This document shows positions 41,579-49,814 of a stretch of DNA of 64,000 nt, piece by piece. The stretch covers positions 186,001 through 250,000 of the forward strand of contig CAWBOY010000008.1 in the NCBI GenBank assembly GCA_963790585.1, in the 5' to 3' direction. The notes under the pieces are model-generated. The model did no database searches. It saw only the letters and a program-made list of their open reading frames with translations, and was not told the DNA's origin. The position numbers and the translations under genes were made by a program. This DNA comes from CAWBOY01 sp963790585. Its GTDB lineage: Bacteria > Planctomycetota > Planctomycetia > Gemmatales > Gemmataceae. Position 1 is the first letter of the stretch; each line of letters opens with the position of its first letter.

Positions 41579-43513
41579 ATGTCTGTCACTCCTAGCGACC
41601 GACCCATTTCAGTGACGACCCGCGGTCGCGGACAAATACCTGTCGTCAGCGGCGCGAGCCTATGGCTCGGCGATTCCATCTTTCGGTTCGTGAGCATGTT
41701 TGCTGCTCTGACTGTGCCGCTCGTCGTCATAGTCATGTTTGTATTTCTTGCGTATCGGTCTATGCCGATCCTTGCCAACCAAGGAACGGCGTTTCTGCTC
41801 GGTCAGGAATGGGCGTTAGGGGAGCGGAAATTCGGTGCTCTGCCGCTGATCTATGGCACGCTCGTCACGTCCTTTTTGGCCATGCTTATCGCAGTGCCAT
41901 TGGGCGTCGGCGCAGCCGCTTATCTGGCCGAGGTCGCCAGCGGAACGGTTCGGCGCATCGCGTCTTTTTTGATCGAGCTTCTCGCGGCAGTGCCGAGCGT
42001 CGTTTACGGTTTTTGGGGCCTGTTATTTATCGCCCCGCAATTGCAACACCTATATGCGTTCCTCGGTTTCGAGGGAGCGGACATCACCGGCAAAGGTCTG
42101 GTAACGTGCAGCCTTCTGCTCGCCATTATGATCGTCCCATTTATCACAGCAATCACGTTCGACGTGTGCCGTTCGGTGCCAACGGCCCAGCGGCAAGGGG
42201 CCTTGGCTCTCGGCGCAACGCGCTGGCAGACGATCTTTCACGTCGTTTTACCTTATGCTCGACCCGGCATAATCGGCGGCTGCTTTCTCGCTCTCGGTCG
42301 TGCTATCGGCGAGACGATGGCTGTGGCGATGGTCATCGGCAACAATGCCCAGATTCGCCTCAGTATCCGAGGCCTGATGGGCCACGGCTACTCGATTCCG
42401 AGCGTCATGGCGAACGAGTGGGACTCGGCCCAACGCAGTCCGCTACAAACCTCCGCCATTATCGCGTTGGGCCTCGTCCTGTTCCTCGTCACCGTGATTG
42501 TGAACGTTCTGGCGCGGTTGATGATTTGGAACATGACGCGTCGCGCAACGACACCGAAGCGACCAGCTCCCTTAGACGAAAGGAAATTGCAGCCCTCGGA
42601 CAACGGTGTTGGTTCTTTGCTGCGACCGGCAGTTAGACCCACGCGAACCGTACCACTTGTTTCCAGCCTACATAACGTCTGGGCCAAACCGATCAACAGC
42701 GTCATGACCTGGGTTATGTTCGCTTGCATCGTCGTCATCGTCGTGCCGTTGTTCCACATCCTTGGGTATGTCACCTACCAGGGCATTACGAACGTTAGTT
42801 GGACTTTCTTCACCCACGATTACACCGACGAACCAAAAGGGCTGGGGCACGCAGTCCTTGGCACGCTCTACATGGTAAGCATGGCGACCTTGGTTGCTGT
42901 GCCGATCGGCATTCTCGCGGCTCTCTACCTTACGGAGTATCCGCGCAGCCGAATCAATTCGACTGTGCGTTTTCTCAATGAACTGCTCAGCGGCATACCT
43001 TCCGTGGTGCTTGGCATCTTCGTCTACACCCTCGTGGTGATCCACTTTCACGATTCCGCCTACGCCGGTTCACTGGCACTCGGCATCATGATGGTGCCGA
43101 TCGTCATGCGAGCGTCCGAGGAAGCGCTGAAGCTCGTGCCGCTCCCGCTGCGAAATGCCAGCTATGCCCTGGGAGCTTCGCACTGGCAGACGGTGTACCT
43201 GGTCATCCTGCCCGCTTCGCTGCCGGCGATCATTACGGGGGTCTTTCTGTCTATCGCGCGTATCGCGGGAGAGACGGCACCGTTGCTATTCACAGCGGGC
43301 GCAAGCAACTATTGGCCACGCGGCCTCAACGACAAAACACCGTTTTTGACATATTACATCTATAATGGCGCTCTCGAGGGCGCCACCAACCCAGTCATGG
43401 CTCAGCTGGCATGGGGCGGCGCATTTGTACTCTTGAGCTTCGTCATGGTGTTGAATATCGGCATCCGCATCTTAGCGGGAGCGCGCGTCGTTTCGGCGAG
43501 CCGCGCGGACTGA
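41579..43513 (+). CDS. pstCA: Phosphate permease PstC-PstA fused in one chain
   Basis: 644 residues from ATG 41579 (GGAG 9 bases upstream). Residues about 1-320 are PstC: an N-terminal helix, FGALPLIYGTLVTSFLAMLIAVPLGVGAAAYLAE, and the EAA loop ALALGATRWQTIFHVVLPYARPGIIGG followed by GRAIGETMAV. A 60-residue polar linker (TPKRPAPLDERKLQPSD) leads to PstA: PKGLGHAVLGTLYMVSMATLVAVPIG, the EAA loop SYALGASHWQTVYLVILPASLPAIITG and IARIAGETAPLL. Each half alone has a normal length and complete motifs, and no stop or ribosome site separates them. Normally these are two genes. The chain should pair with PstB dimers and form the whole channel. Confidence 0.93.
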   Translation: MSVTPSDRPISVTTRGRGQIPVVSGASLWLGDSIFRFVSMFAALTVPLVVIVMFVFLAYRSMPILANQGTAFLLGQEWALGERKFGALPLIYGTLVTSFLAMLIAVPLGVGAAAYLAEVASGTVRRIASFLIELLAAVPSVVYGFWGLLFIAPQLQHLYAFLGFEGADITGKGLVTCSLLLAIMIVPFITAITFDVCRSVPTAQRQGALALGATRWQTIFHVVLPYARPGIIGGCFLALGRAIGETMAVAMVIGNNAQIRLSIRGLMGHGYSIPSVMANEWDSAQRSPLQTSAIIALGLVLFLVTVIVNVLARLMIWNMTRRATTPKRPAPLDERKLQPSDNGVGSLLRPAVRPTRTVPLVSSLHNVWAKPINSVMTWVMFACIVVIVVPLFHILGYVTYQGITNVSWTFFTHDYTDEPKGLGHAVLGTLYMVSMATLVAVPIGILAALYLTEYPRSRINSTVRFLNELLSGIPSVVLGIFVYTLVVIHFHDSAYAGSLALGIMMVPIVMRASEEALKLVPLPLRNASYALGASHWQTVYLVILPASLPAIITGVFLSIARIAGETAPLLFTAGASNYWPRGLNDKTPFLTYYIYNGALEGATNPVMAQLAWGGAFVLLSFVMVLNIGIRILAGARVVSASRAD

Positions 43514-43545
43514 AGAATTCGTTGCGCCAATGCGTGACATTTACC

Positions 43546-43601
43546 AGCCCCAAGCGCAAGCGCGGGGTTCTCGCTGTGAACCTCGCGCTTGCGCTTGGGC
43601 T
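43546..43601. repeat. AGCCCCAAGCGCAAGCGCGGGG inverted repeat
   Basis: The arms AGCCCCAAGCGCAAGCGCGGGGTTC and GAACCTCGCGCTTGCGCTTGGGCT pair over about 24 bases. This is the planctomycete repeat whose translation gives SPKRKRG. It lies in the pstCA-phoR gap. Confidence 0.85.
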
Positions 43602-43625
43602 AGTCTGATCTGACGCAGTACCCTC

Positions 43626-45011
43626 ATGTTCTCACGTCTTTTCTTCCCGTTTACGCTCTTGCAGCTGGCCCTCCTCACCGTGCTGGCTCTGATAATCGTG
43701 GCCAGAGTTGAGGATGCTAATCTTCGCACTGGTCTGCTCGTGGTGTTACTCGTGACTGCGGTTTTAGGCACATTTATCATTCTGTTAATGGCGCGCTGGC
43801 TCGCGCTTGGCTTGACCAGGCCGCTCCTCGCTCTGAATCGCGCCGTGGATGAAATGGCTGTGGGCGTTGATCGCCGACACGTCTATCCCGAGCGCGACGA
43901 TGAAGTCGGCGTGCTCGGCACCAGCTTCAACCGTTTGAGCGACAGACTCGCCGAGCGGATCCTTCAGCTCGAAGAGGACCGCGAGCAGCTGCGGGCGATT
44001 CTGAGTGGTATGGTTGAGGGCGTCGTCGCGCTCGATGCAGAGCAGCGCGTCGTCTATGCCAATGGCCGGGCGGCCGAGTTGCTGGAGTTTTTATCGCAAT
44101 CCTTGGTCGGCCGCCGACTCTGGGAGGTGACGCGGCAGCGCGCGTTTCTAGATGCCGTGCAGCGCGCACTCTCCAGAACGGAACCCTACCGTGAGGAGCT
44201 CAGCTGGGAAGCTCCGACCCCACGGAGCATTGCAGTCCATATCGCGCACCTGTCGGGTTCGCCTTCGCATGGCACCGTTGTAGTCGTCCATGATACAAGC
44301 GAGCTGCGGCGGTTAAGAGCGCTTGCGGCACGAATTCGTCGCCAATGTGTCACATGAACTAAAAACCCCATTGTCAGTCATCACAGCCTGTGTCGAGACA
44401 CTCCAAGACGGCGCAATCGACGATGTCGTCCATCGCGGCTCCTTTTTGCGGCAGATTGCCTCATCCAGCAGCCGATTGCACATGCTCATTTTGGACCTGC
44501 TGAGCCTGGCCGGATCGAAGCAGGACAACAGCTTTTTGACATCCGTAATGTGATCGTCTCGGATGTCGTCCGTGATTGTGTCGACCGGCATCGACCGCGC
44601 GCGGAGGCGCGGGGCCAGACAATGATTATCGAAAACAAGGAAGCCGACGGCGCAATCGTTTGGGCCGAGGAGGAGGCCTTGGATCATATCCTGGACAACC
44701 TGCTTGATAACGCCTTGAAATATACGCCGGAAGGCGGCACGATCCGCGTGCGTTGGACGGTAGCCGATGCCGATGTGAACCTGGAAGTGAGCGACACCGG
44801 TATTGGCATTCCCGAAGCCGATGTCCCACGAATCTTTGAACGATTCTATCGCGTGGACAAGGCGAGGTCGCGTGAATTGGGCGGCACTGGTCTGGGCCTG
44901 TCGATTGTGAAACATCTGGCCCAGGCCTTGCACGGCTCCGTCAAGGCGACCAGCCGCCTCGGTCAGGGGAGTACATTTACCGTAAGCTTGCCAAAGGCGA
45001 TGGCGCAATGA
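43626..45011 (+). CDS. phoR: PhoR-type sensor histidine kinase, carrying two compensating frameshifts
   Basis: About 462 residues. Two membrane helices (FFPFTLLQLALLTVLALIIVA and GLLVVLLVTAVLGTFIILLMA) frame almost no outside loop, as in PhoR. HAMP (ALGLTRPLLALNRAVDEMAVG) and a PAS domain (ILSGMVEGVVALDAEQRVVYAN) follow. Near 44310-44330 the frame moves to RHEFVANVSHELKTPL (phospho-accepting His), and near 44505 it returns to read RIEAGQQLFDIRN. The ATPase has N-box DNLLDNALKYTP, G1 DTGIGIP and G2 GGTGLGLSIVKHLA. The full length is an exact multiple of three, so two indels cancel. It is expected to sense phosphate through PstCAB-PhoU and to phosphorylate PhoB (46807). Placement before pstB is unusual. 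Confidence 0.9.
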
Positions 45012-45143
45012 AGTATAGCCGCTCAACCTGACGCGCTTTCTCGTCATTTCTTCACCAAACCCACACACAGGGTTAGTAGGATAGATCCGACGCCGCTGCC
45101 TACCGTATCGAATGGGGCAGCATTGGTACCGTGAGGTCGACGT

Positions 45144-45974
45144 ATGTCCACGCTTTCCTACTCGGCAATCATCTCGGAACGATCGAGTAGTGGCCGTCAA
45201 GTTGTCCCTCAGGATGGGGTCAAAACCAAATTCGAGGTCAAGAATCTTGATTTTTGGTACGGCGCCAAGCAAGCCCTTTTCAATATCAATTTGAGCATCT
45301 CCGTTCGTTCCGTCTGTGCCCTCATTGGTCCTTCGGGCTGTGGCAAGTCGACGTTCTTGCGGACGCTCAATCGGATGAACGATCTGATCGAAGGAACGCG
45401 ACACGCAGGCGAAATCCTGCTCGACGGCGTCGATATTTATGACCGCCGCATTCATCTCGTCGATTTGCGGCGTCGGGTGGGCATGGTCTTTCAGAAGTCG
45501 AACCCATTTCCCAAATCGATCTTTGAGAACGTCGTATTCGGACCGCGCGTCGCGGGGCTGCACAACAAGCCAGCTCTGCTCGAAATCACCGAGCGCTGCC
45601 TCCGAAGCGCTGCGCTATGGGACGAAGTCAAAGACCGGCTCGACGATTCGGCTCTCAATCTCTCAGGCGGGCAGGCCCAGCGTTTGTGCATAGCTCGCGC
45701 CCTCGCGACCGACCCGGAAGTCTTATTACTCGACGAGCCGGCCTCAGCCCTCGACCCCAAATCGACGTCGCGCATTGAGGACCTTATTTTTGAGTTGAAG
45801 CAAAATTACACGATCATCATCGTGACGCATAACATGCAGCAAGCGGCCCGCGTCTCGGACCAGACGGCGTTCTTTTTTGAGGGCAAGCTGATCGAAGCCG
45901 GCCCGACCGATCAAATGTTCACACGGCCTCAAATTCGGCAAACGGAAGATTACATCACCGGGCGCTTTGGATAA
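45144..45974 (+). CDS. pstB: Phosphate ABC transporter ATP-binding protein PstB
   Basis: 276 residues. Walker A GPSGCGKST (62-70), Q-loop VFQKSNPFPKSIFENV, signature LSGGQ (173-177), Walker B VLLLDEP (193-198) and H-loop THNMQQA are all in place, with PstB-specific FLRTLNRMNDL and DEPASALDPKST. The first 27 residues are a non-conserved extension. GAGG sits 7 bases before the ATG. Two subunits should energise the fused PstC-PstA channel. phoU follows after 35 bases. Confidence 0.95.
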   Translation: MSTLSYSAIISERSSSGRQVVPQDGVKTKFEVKNLDFWYGAKQALFNINLSISVRSVCALIGPSGCGKSTFLRTLNRMNDLIEGTRHAGEILLDGVDIYDRRIHLVDLRRRVGMVFQKSNPFPKSIFENVVFGPRVAGLHNKPALLEITERCLRSAALWDEVKDRLDDSALNLSGGQAQRLCIARALATDPEVLLLDEPASALDPKSTSRIEDLIFELKQNYTIIIVTHNMQQAARVSDQTAFFFEGKLIEAGPTDQMFTRPQIRQTEDYITGRFG

Positions 45975-46009
45975 GGGATTAACAAACGCCAACGGGAGAG
46001 AGGTTTGAC

Positions 46010-46684
46010 ATGGCGATTCATTTGCGACGCGATCTCGATCTTTTGCAAAGGGACTTGCTGTCGCTGGCTGGTCTGGTGGAAGAATCGATACATAAGGCAA
46101 TCCGCGCTCTGCGTGAACGAGACGCCAAGCTAGCTCAAGAAGTCATCGCGGCCGATGGTCAGATCGACAATGAAGAAAATCATGTCGACGAGGAATGCCT
46201 TAAGATCTTGGCGTTGCACCAGCCCGTCGCCGGCGACCTGCGCCGGATCGTCACGGCCATGGCGATTAATACGGACTTGGAGCGCATGGGTGACTTGGCT
46301 GAGGAAATCGCCGAGCGCGCCGCACACCTGGCGACCACGCCTTGGCTGCCGATACCGGACAAGCTGCAAGCAATGACCGACTTGACGACGATGATGGTCC
46401 GCCACAGCCTTGATGCCTTCGTGAACCTTAATACCACGCAAGCCAATACAGTCATGCGGCTAGACGACGAGGTCGACCGCTACAACCGGGAAATCATTCA
46501 GGAGCTGATCGAGGCCATGAAAAGCTCGCCGCGGATGATCGAACCTTGCCTATCCATGTTCTCGGCGGTCCGTCATTTGGAACGTATTGCCGACCATGCT
46601 ACAAATATCGCTGAAGATGTAATCTACCTTGTGGAAGGCGAGATGATCAGGCATCGACGTCCCGCGCATGACGATGCGCCGTGA
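46010..46684 (+). CDS. phoU: Phosphate transport regulator PhoU
   Basis: 224 residues made of two three-helix repeats. Each has the acidic metal-binding pattern: IDNEENHVDEECLKILALHQPVAGDLRRIV near 48-77 and VDRYNREIIQELIEAM with ERIADHATNIAEDVIYLVEGEMIRH near the end. GAGAGG precedes the ATG. PhoU binds the transporter and PhoR and keeps the regulon off when phosphate is plentiful. It fits the cluster order pstB-phoU-phoB. Confidence 0.95.
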   Translation: MAIHLRRDLDLLQRDLLSLAGLVEESIHKAIRALRERDAKLAQEVIAADGQIDNEENHVDEECLKILALHQPVAGDLRRIVTAMAINTDLERMGDLAEEIAERAAHLATTPWLPIPDKLQAMTDLTTMMVRHSLDAFVNLNTTQANTVMRLDDEVDRYNREIIQELIEAMKSSPRMIEPCLSMFSAVRHLERIADHATNIAEDVIYLVEGEMIRHRRPAHDDAP

Positions 46685-46806
46685 CCGTCGAATCGTGCGC
46701 TTCCGTGGCGAGCGCGACTACATCACCTGATGGATATTATTCGTTCTGGAACTTGTTAGGGTGTCCTTCGTCGCCTTCCCTCGCTTTTTCCGAGAGAGGT
46801 TCTGTG

Positions 46807-47529
46807 ATGGCCGCCGCGTCTTCCAGCCCGGCTTCAACCAGTCCACGTAAACGCATCCTCATCATTGAGGATGAGCGTGATCTTTGCGACGTGCTTACTT
46901 ACAACCTGCAGCGCGAGGGCTACGAAACGATCGTGTCTCACGATGGCCAGGAAGGACTGCGTAAAGCTCAAATGCAATTGCCGGATGTCGTCCTGCTCGA
47001 TTTGATGCTGCCGGGTATGACAGGACAGGAGGTTCTGCGCGAATCTGCGCACGGTGAGAAGACACGCGAGATCCCCGTCATCATCCTGACTGCCAAGGCT
47101 GAAGAGATGGATCAGGTCGTCGGCTTCTCACTCGGCGCCGACGATTATGTCACGAAACCGTTTAGCATCAAGGTCTTACAGCAGAGAATCAAAGCATTGC
47201 AACGGCGGTACGACGGCACGGCTGACCCCGCGGAGATCGTCGAGTATCTCGATGTCAAAATCGACCGGGTTCGCCATCGTGCCTACGTCTCAGGCAAGGA
47301 ACTCGACCTAACTCCGACAGAGTTCCGCTTGCTGGAATGCCTCCTCCGTCAGCCAGGACGGGCCTTTTCGCGGCATCATCTCATGGACGCTGCCATCGGC
47401 GAAGGCGCGATCGTGTTGGAACGGACGATCGACGTCCACATCAAGACGCTGCGGAAAAAATTAGGCAAGGAGGAATTGATCGAGACCGTGCGCGGAGTGG
47501 GATATCGATTTCGCGAGGATAAGAGTTGA
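46807..47529 (+). CDS. phoB: PhoB/PhoP-type response regulator
   Basis: 240 residues from ATG 46807 (GAGAGG upstream; codons before it look untranslated). The receiver has EDE at 21-23, phospho-acceptor Asp65 (LLDLMLPG), Thr in ILTAKAEEMD and Lys117 (YVTKPF). The OmpR-type winged helix covers about 150-238 (LDLTPTEFRLLECLLRQPGRAFSRHHLMDAAIG, RTIDVHIKTLRKKLG, IETVRGVGYRF). It is the expected partner of PhoR at 43626 and closes the cluster. A 16-residue Ser/Ala-rich lead before the receiver is extra. Confidence 0.93.
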   Translation: MAAASSSPASTSPRKRILIIEDERDLCDVLTYNLQREGYETIVSHDGQEGLRKAQMQLPDVVLLDLMLPGMTGQEVLRESAHGEKTREIPVIILTAKAEEMDQVVGFSLGADDYVTKPFSIKVLQQRIKALQRRYDGTADPAEIVEYLDVKIDRVRHRAYVSGKELDLTPTEFRLLECLLRQPGRAFSRHHLMDAAIGEGAIVLERTIDVHIKTLRKKLGKEELIETVRGVGYRFREDKS

Positions 47530-47630
47530 TCTTTCTCCGCTGCCGACCGGCTGGCACGGAGGGGTCGTTGCAGCGCTCACACGCGATGCCGCTAGGGTCT
47601 GCTAAGCCAACGAAAGCGCTCGTTTGCCAA

Positions 47631-48007
47631 TTACTCGGCGTAGACGGCAAGGATTTCGCTGATTCGCCTAGCCGCGCATGCGCGCTCACACCATAATTCT
47701 GTGAAATATCGTCCGCGGCGGAACTCATCGCCCGCGATTCAATCACTTCGAGCGGCACTTTCTGCTCGATGGCCTCGGCTCGCAAACCCGGACCGCTCAA
47801 CACCAGTACGGCGCCATGTACGGCCACGGCTGCGTCCAAATCAGGAATGCCCTGGTTGGCCAACCAGGCGTATTGCTGTTGCAGCAGCTCCTCAAAGCGC
47901 TCGGAGAACTGATCGTCATCCAATTCGCCCGCACGGTAACGCCGCAATTGGCGATCGAGCCGCTTGGCCAAGCGAGGCAGCACGATATCCATCAGCTCTT
48001 TGCTCAT
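47631..48007 (-). CDS. Hypothetical small protein, frameshifted near its C-terminus
   Basis: The ATG at 48007 opens MSKELMDIVLPRLAKRLDRQLRRYRAGEL, a basic helix, and continues FEELLQQQYAWLANQGIPDLDAAVAVHGAVLVLSGPGLRAEA. In the current frame it would run on to 47441, antisense to phoB, with text that loses protein character after YGVS. A one-base shift near 47690 instead yields ERACAARRISEILAVYAE and a stop at 47631. The span is 125 codons plus 2. No domain is recognised. The corrected end removes an improbable overlap with phoB. Confidence 0.6.
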
Positions 48008-48310
48008 GGCGGCCCTTCTATAGAAGCAACAAGGCATCTCACCCGGGGGTGCAACAAACGCCCATCTCACCGGCGAAAAGCACTCCTCCTATTCTAAGTG
48101 TCTGCCCCTCTCTAGGCAAAACCACAAATTGCCGCGAGTCACCAAGATAGGCTAAATTTCCGCGCAAAAGGGAGGGTCACATAGGATTTAGCAGGTGCCG
48201 TGGACGCTTGTTAGTGTTCGCAACCCATCTTGTTCCGCCAACGCAACTCCGTTATAGCAGCGTTGGAACCAGCTCCCTCGCGCCGAGTGGTCATGGAGGC
48301 AGAACGGTAT

Positions 48311-49756
48311 ATGCGGACAGGACGTCCTTGGCTGACGCGACCGGCGACGGTTACGTTTCTGGTGATTCTCCTCGGCCTGGGACTGCGGGCTTATCATTAT
48401 CTGCGCGCGCCGGAGATCTGGCACGACGAGGCGGCGCTCGTCGTCAATGTACTCGATAAGAATTTCGCGGAATTACTCGGCCCGTTGCGCTTTCACGAAG
48501 CCGGCCCGCCACTCTTTCTATGGCTGGAAAAAGCGGTCACGCTCGCATTTGGTGACAGCCTATACGCACTGCGGTTACCATCTTTTTTGGCAAGCTGCGC
48601 CGCTCTACTATTGCTTGTGCCGCTCAGTCGTCGGCTACTTGTTCCTGAAGCCCGGCCCTGGGCGCTGCTCCTGTTCGCCTGCTCCGAGCAGCTGGCCTGG
48701 CACGCTTGCGAAGCCAAGCCCTATTCCGTCGATGTGCTGGTTGCGACGGTCGTACTCTGGATTGGTACCTGCGACGAGGCACCGCTGGCGCGTCGGCTCG
48801 CCATGGCCACATTCGTGGCGCCCTTCTTCATCGCCCTTTCGTATCCCGCCTGTTTTGTCTTCGGCGGCTTGTTGACAGCGCTTTTGCCTGCCGTCTGGGC
48901 GGAACGTCGGGGGAAAACGTGGCTGGTTTACTGTTCCTTGGCAGCGACCGTAGCGGTGACGTTTTTGTGGGTCTTGCTCGGCCCTGGCCGAGCACAACGC
49001 GACCCCGAATTGATGTCCTGCTGGACCAACTGCTTCGCCGACTGGAGCAAGCCCTGGACCGCGCCCGGCTGGGCGTTCCTTTCGACGCTCGAAGTTTCGC
49101 GTTATTGCTTCAAGCCGTTCGGGCAGCCGCTCATTCTGTTAGCCCTGGTAGCGGGGTTCGTTTCGGTGCGCACGGGTAAGTCGGCGCAGCTCATTCTTTT
49201 AGCACTGCCAATCGGCCTGGCACTCTTCGCGGCTTGTTTACACCTGTATCCGTATGGCGGCGTCCGGGTCATGGCCTATGCCGCGCCTGCGCTCGCTCTC
49301 CTCACCGCATCCGGCATTATAAGCGTAGCCGAGCGCCTGGCCGGTTACGGAAATCTGCCACGATCGCTCCTGGCAGGTTTACTGTTACTTCCACTACTTG
49401 TATCACTGCAGCGCATCGCCCTGCCGTGGGATCGGCCCGATACGACTACCGCGCTGAATCTCATCGAAAAACAGCGCCAGCCCGGCGAGCGCGTGATGGG
49501 CAACGACTGGACGCATTCTTACATCTGTCGCCGGCTTGGCAACGACTTCATCGGCCCGGATCTACCGCATCCGGCGACGGACGATCGCTACTGGATCTTG
49601 TTCACCGACCTGTGCCCGCACGCGGAACGAGTGAGCCAGGCCTGCCGGATGTTGCCGGGCAATTGGAAGATTATCAGCACCGTCGAATCGCATTGGACAT
49701 CGGGTGTACTGCTCGTGCGCGATGAGTATCGCGATGGAGCTGCTGAACACGAATGA
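48311..49756 (+). CDS. GT-C fold glycosyltransferase, ArnT/PMT (GT39)-like membrane protein
   Basis: 481 residues from ATG 48311 with GGAGG 10 bases upstream (48293 is a second choice). The first helix (VTFLVILLGLGLRAYHYL) is followed by EIWHDEAALVV, whose Asp39-Glu40 pair is the catalytic signature in the first periplasmic loop of lipid-linked sugar transferases. About ten further helices follow, and a soluble C-terminal part (GERVMGNDWTHSYICRRLG...RYWILFTDLC). It would move a sugar from a polyprenyl carrier to lipid, protein or glycan outside the membrane; acceptor unknown. The next gene starts 58 bases later and encodes an exported protein. Confidence 0.83.
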   Translation: MRTGRPWLTRPATVTFLVILLGLGLRAYHYLRAPEIWHDEAALVVNVLDKNFAELLGPLRFHEAGPPLFLWLEKAVTLAFGDSLYALRLPSFLASCAALLLLVPLSRRLLVPEARPWALLLFACSEQLAWHACEAKPYSVDVLVATVVLWIGTCDEAPLARRLAMATFVAPFFIALSYPACFVFGGLLTALLPAVWAERRGKTWLVYCSLAATVAVTFLWVLLGPGRAQRDPELMSCWTNCFADWSKPWTAPGWAFLSTLEVSRYCFKPFGQPLILLALVAGFVSVRTGKSAQLILLALPIGLALFAACLHLYPYGGVRVMAYAAPALALLTASGIISVAERLAGYGNLPRSLLAGLLLLPLLVSLQRIALPWDRPDTTTALNLIEKQRQPGERVMGNDWTHSYICRRLGNDFIGPDLPHPATDDRYWILFTDLCPHAERVSQACRMLPGNWKIISTVESHWTSGVLLVRDEYRDGAAEHE

Positions 49757-49814
49757 ACGACTTGCGCCCAATTTGTATAACCGTGTCCCTGTTTCTTACC
49801 AGGGAGTGGAACAG

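Noticed and set aside
43541..43780. Short frames reading SPKRKRG-like peptides near 43550
   Set aside because: Produced by the AAGCGCAAGCGCGGGG inverted repeat.
45030..45075. Possible Pho box between phoR and pstB (TCGTCATTTCTTCACC)
   Set aside because: Only partial similarity to the enterobacterial 11-base repeats and no second example in the window.
47441..48070. Version of the 47.6-kb gene running antisense into phoB
   Set aside because: Protein character is lost after YGVS; a one-base shift gives a natural end at 47631 without overlap.
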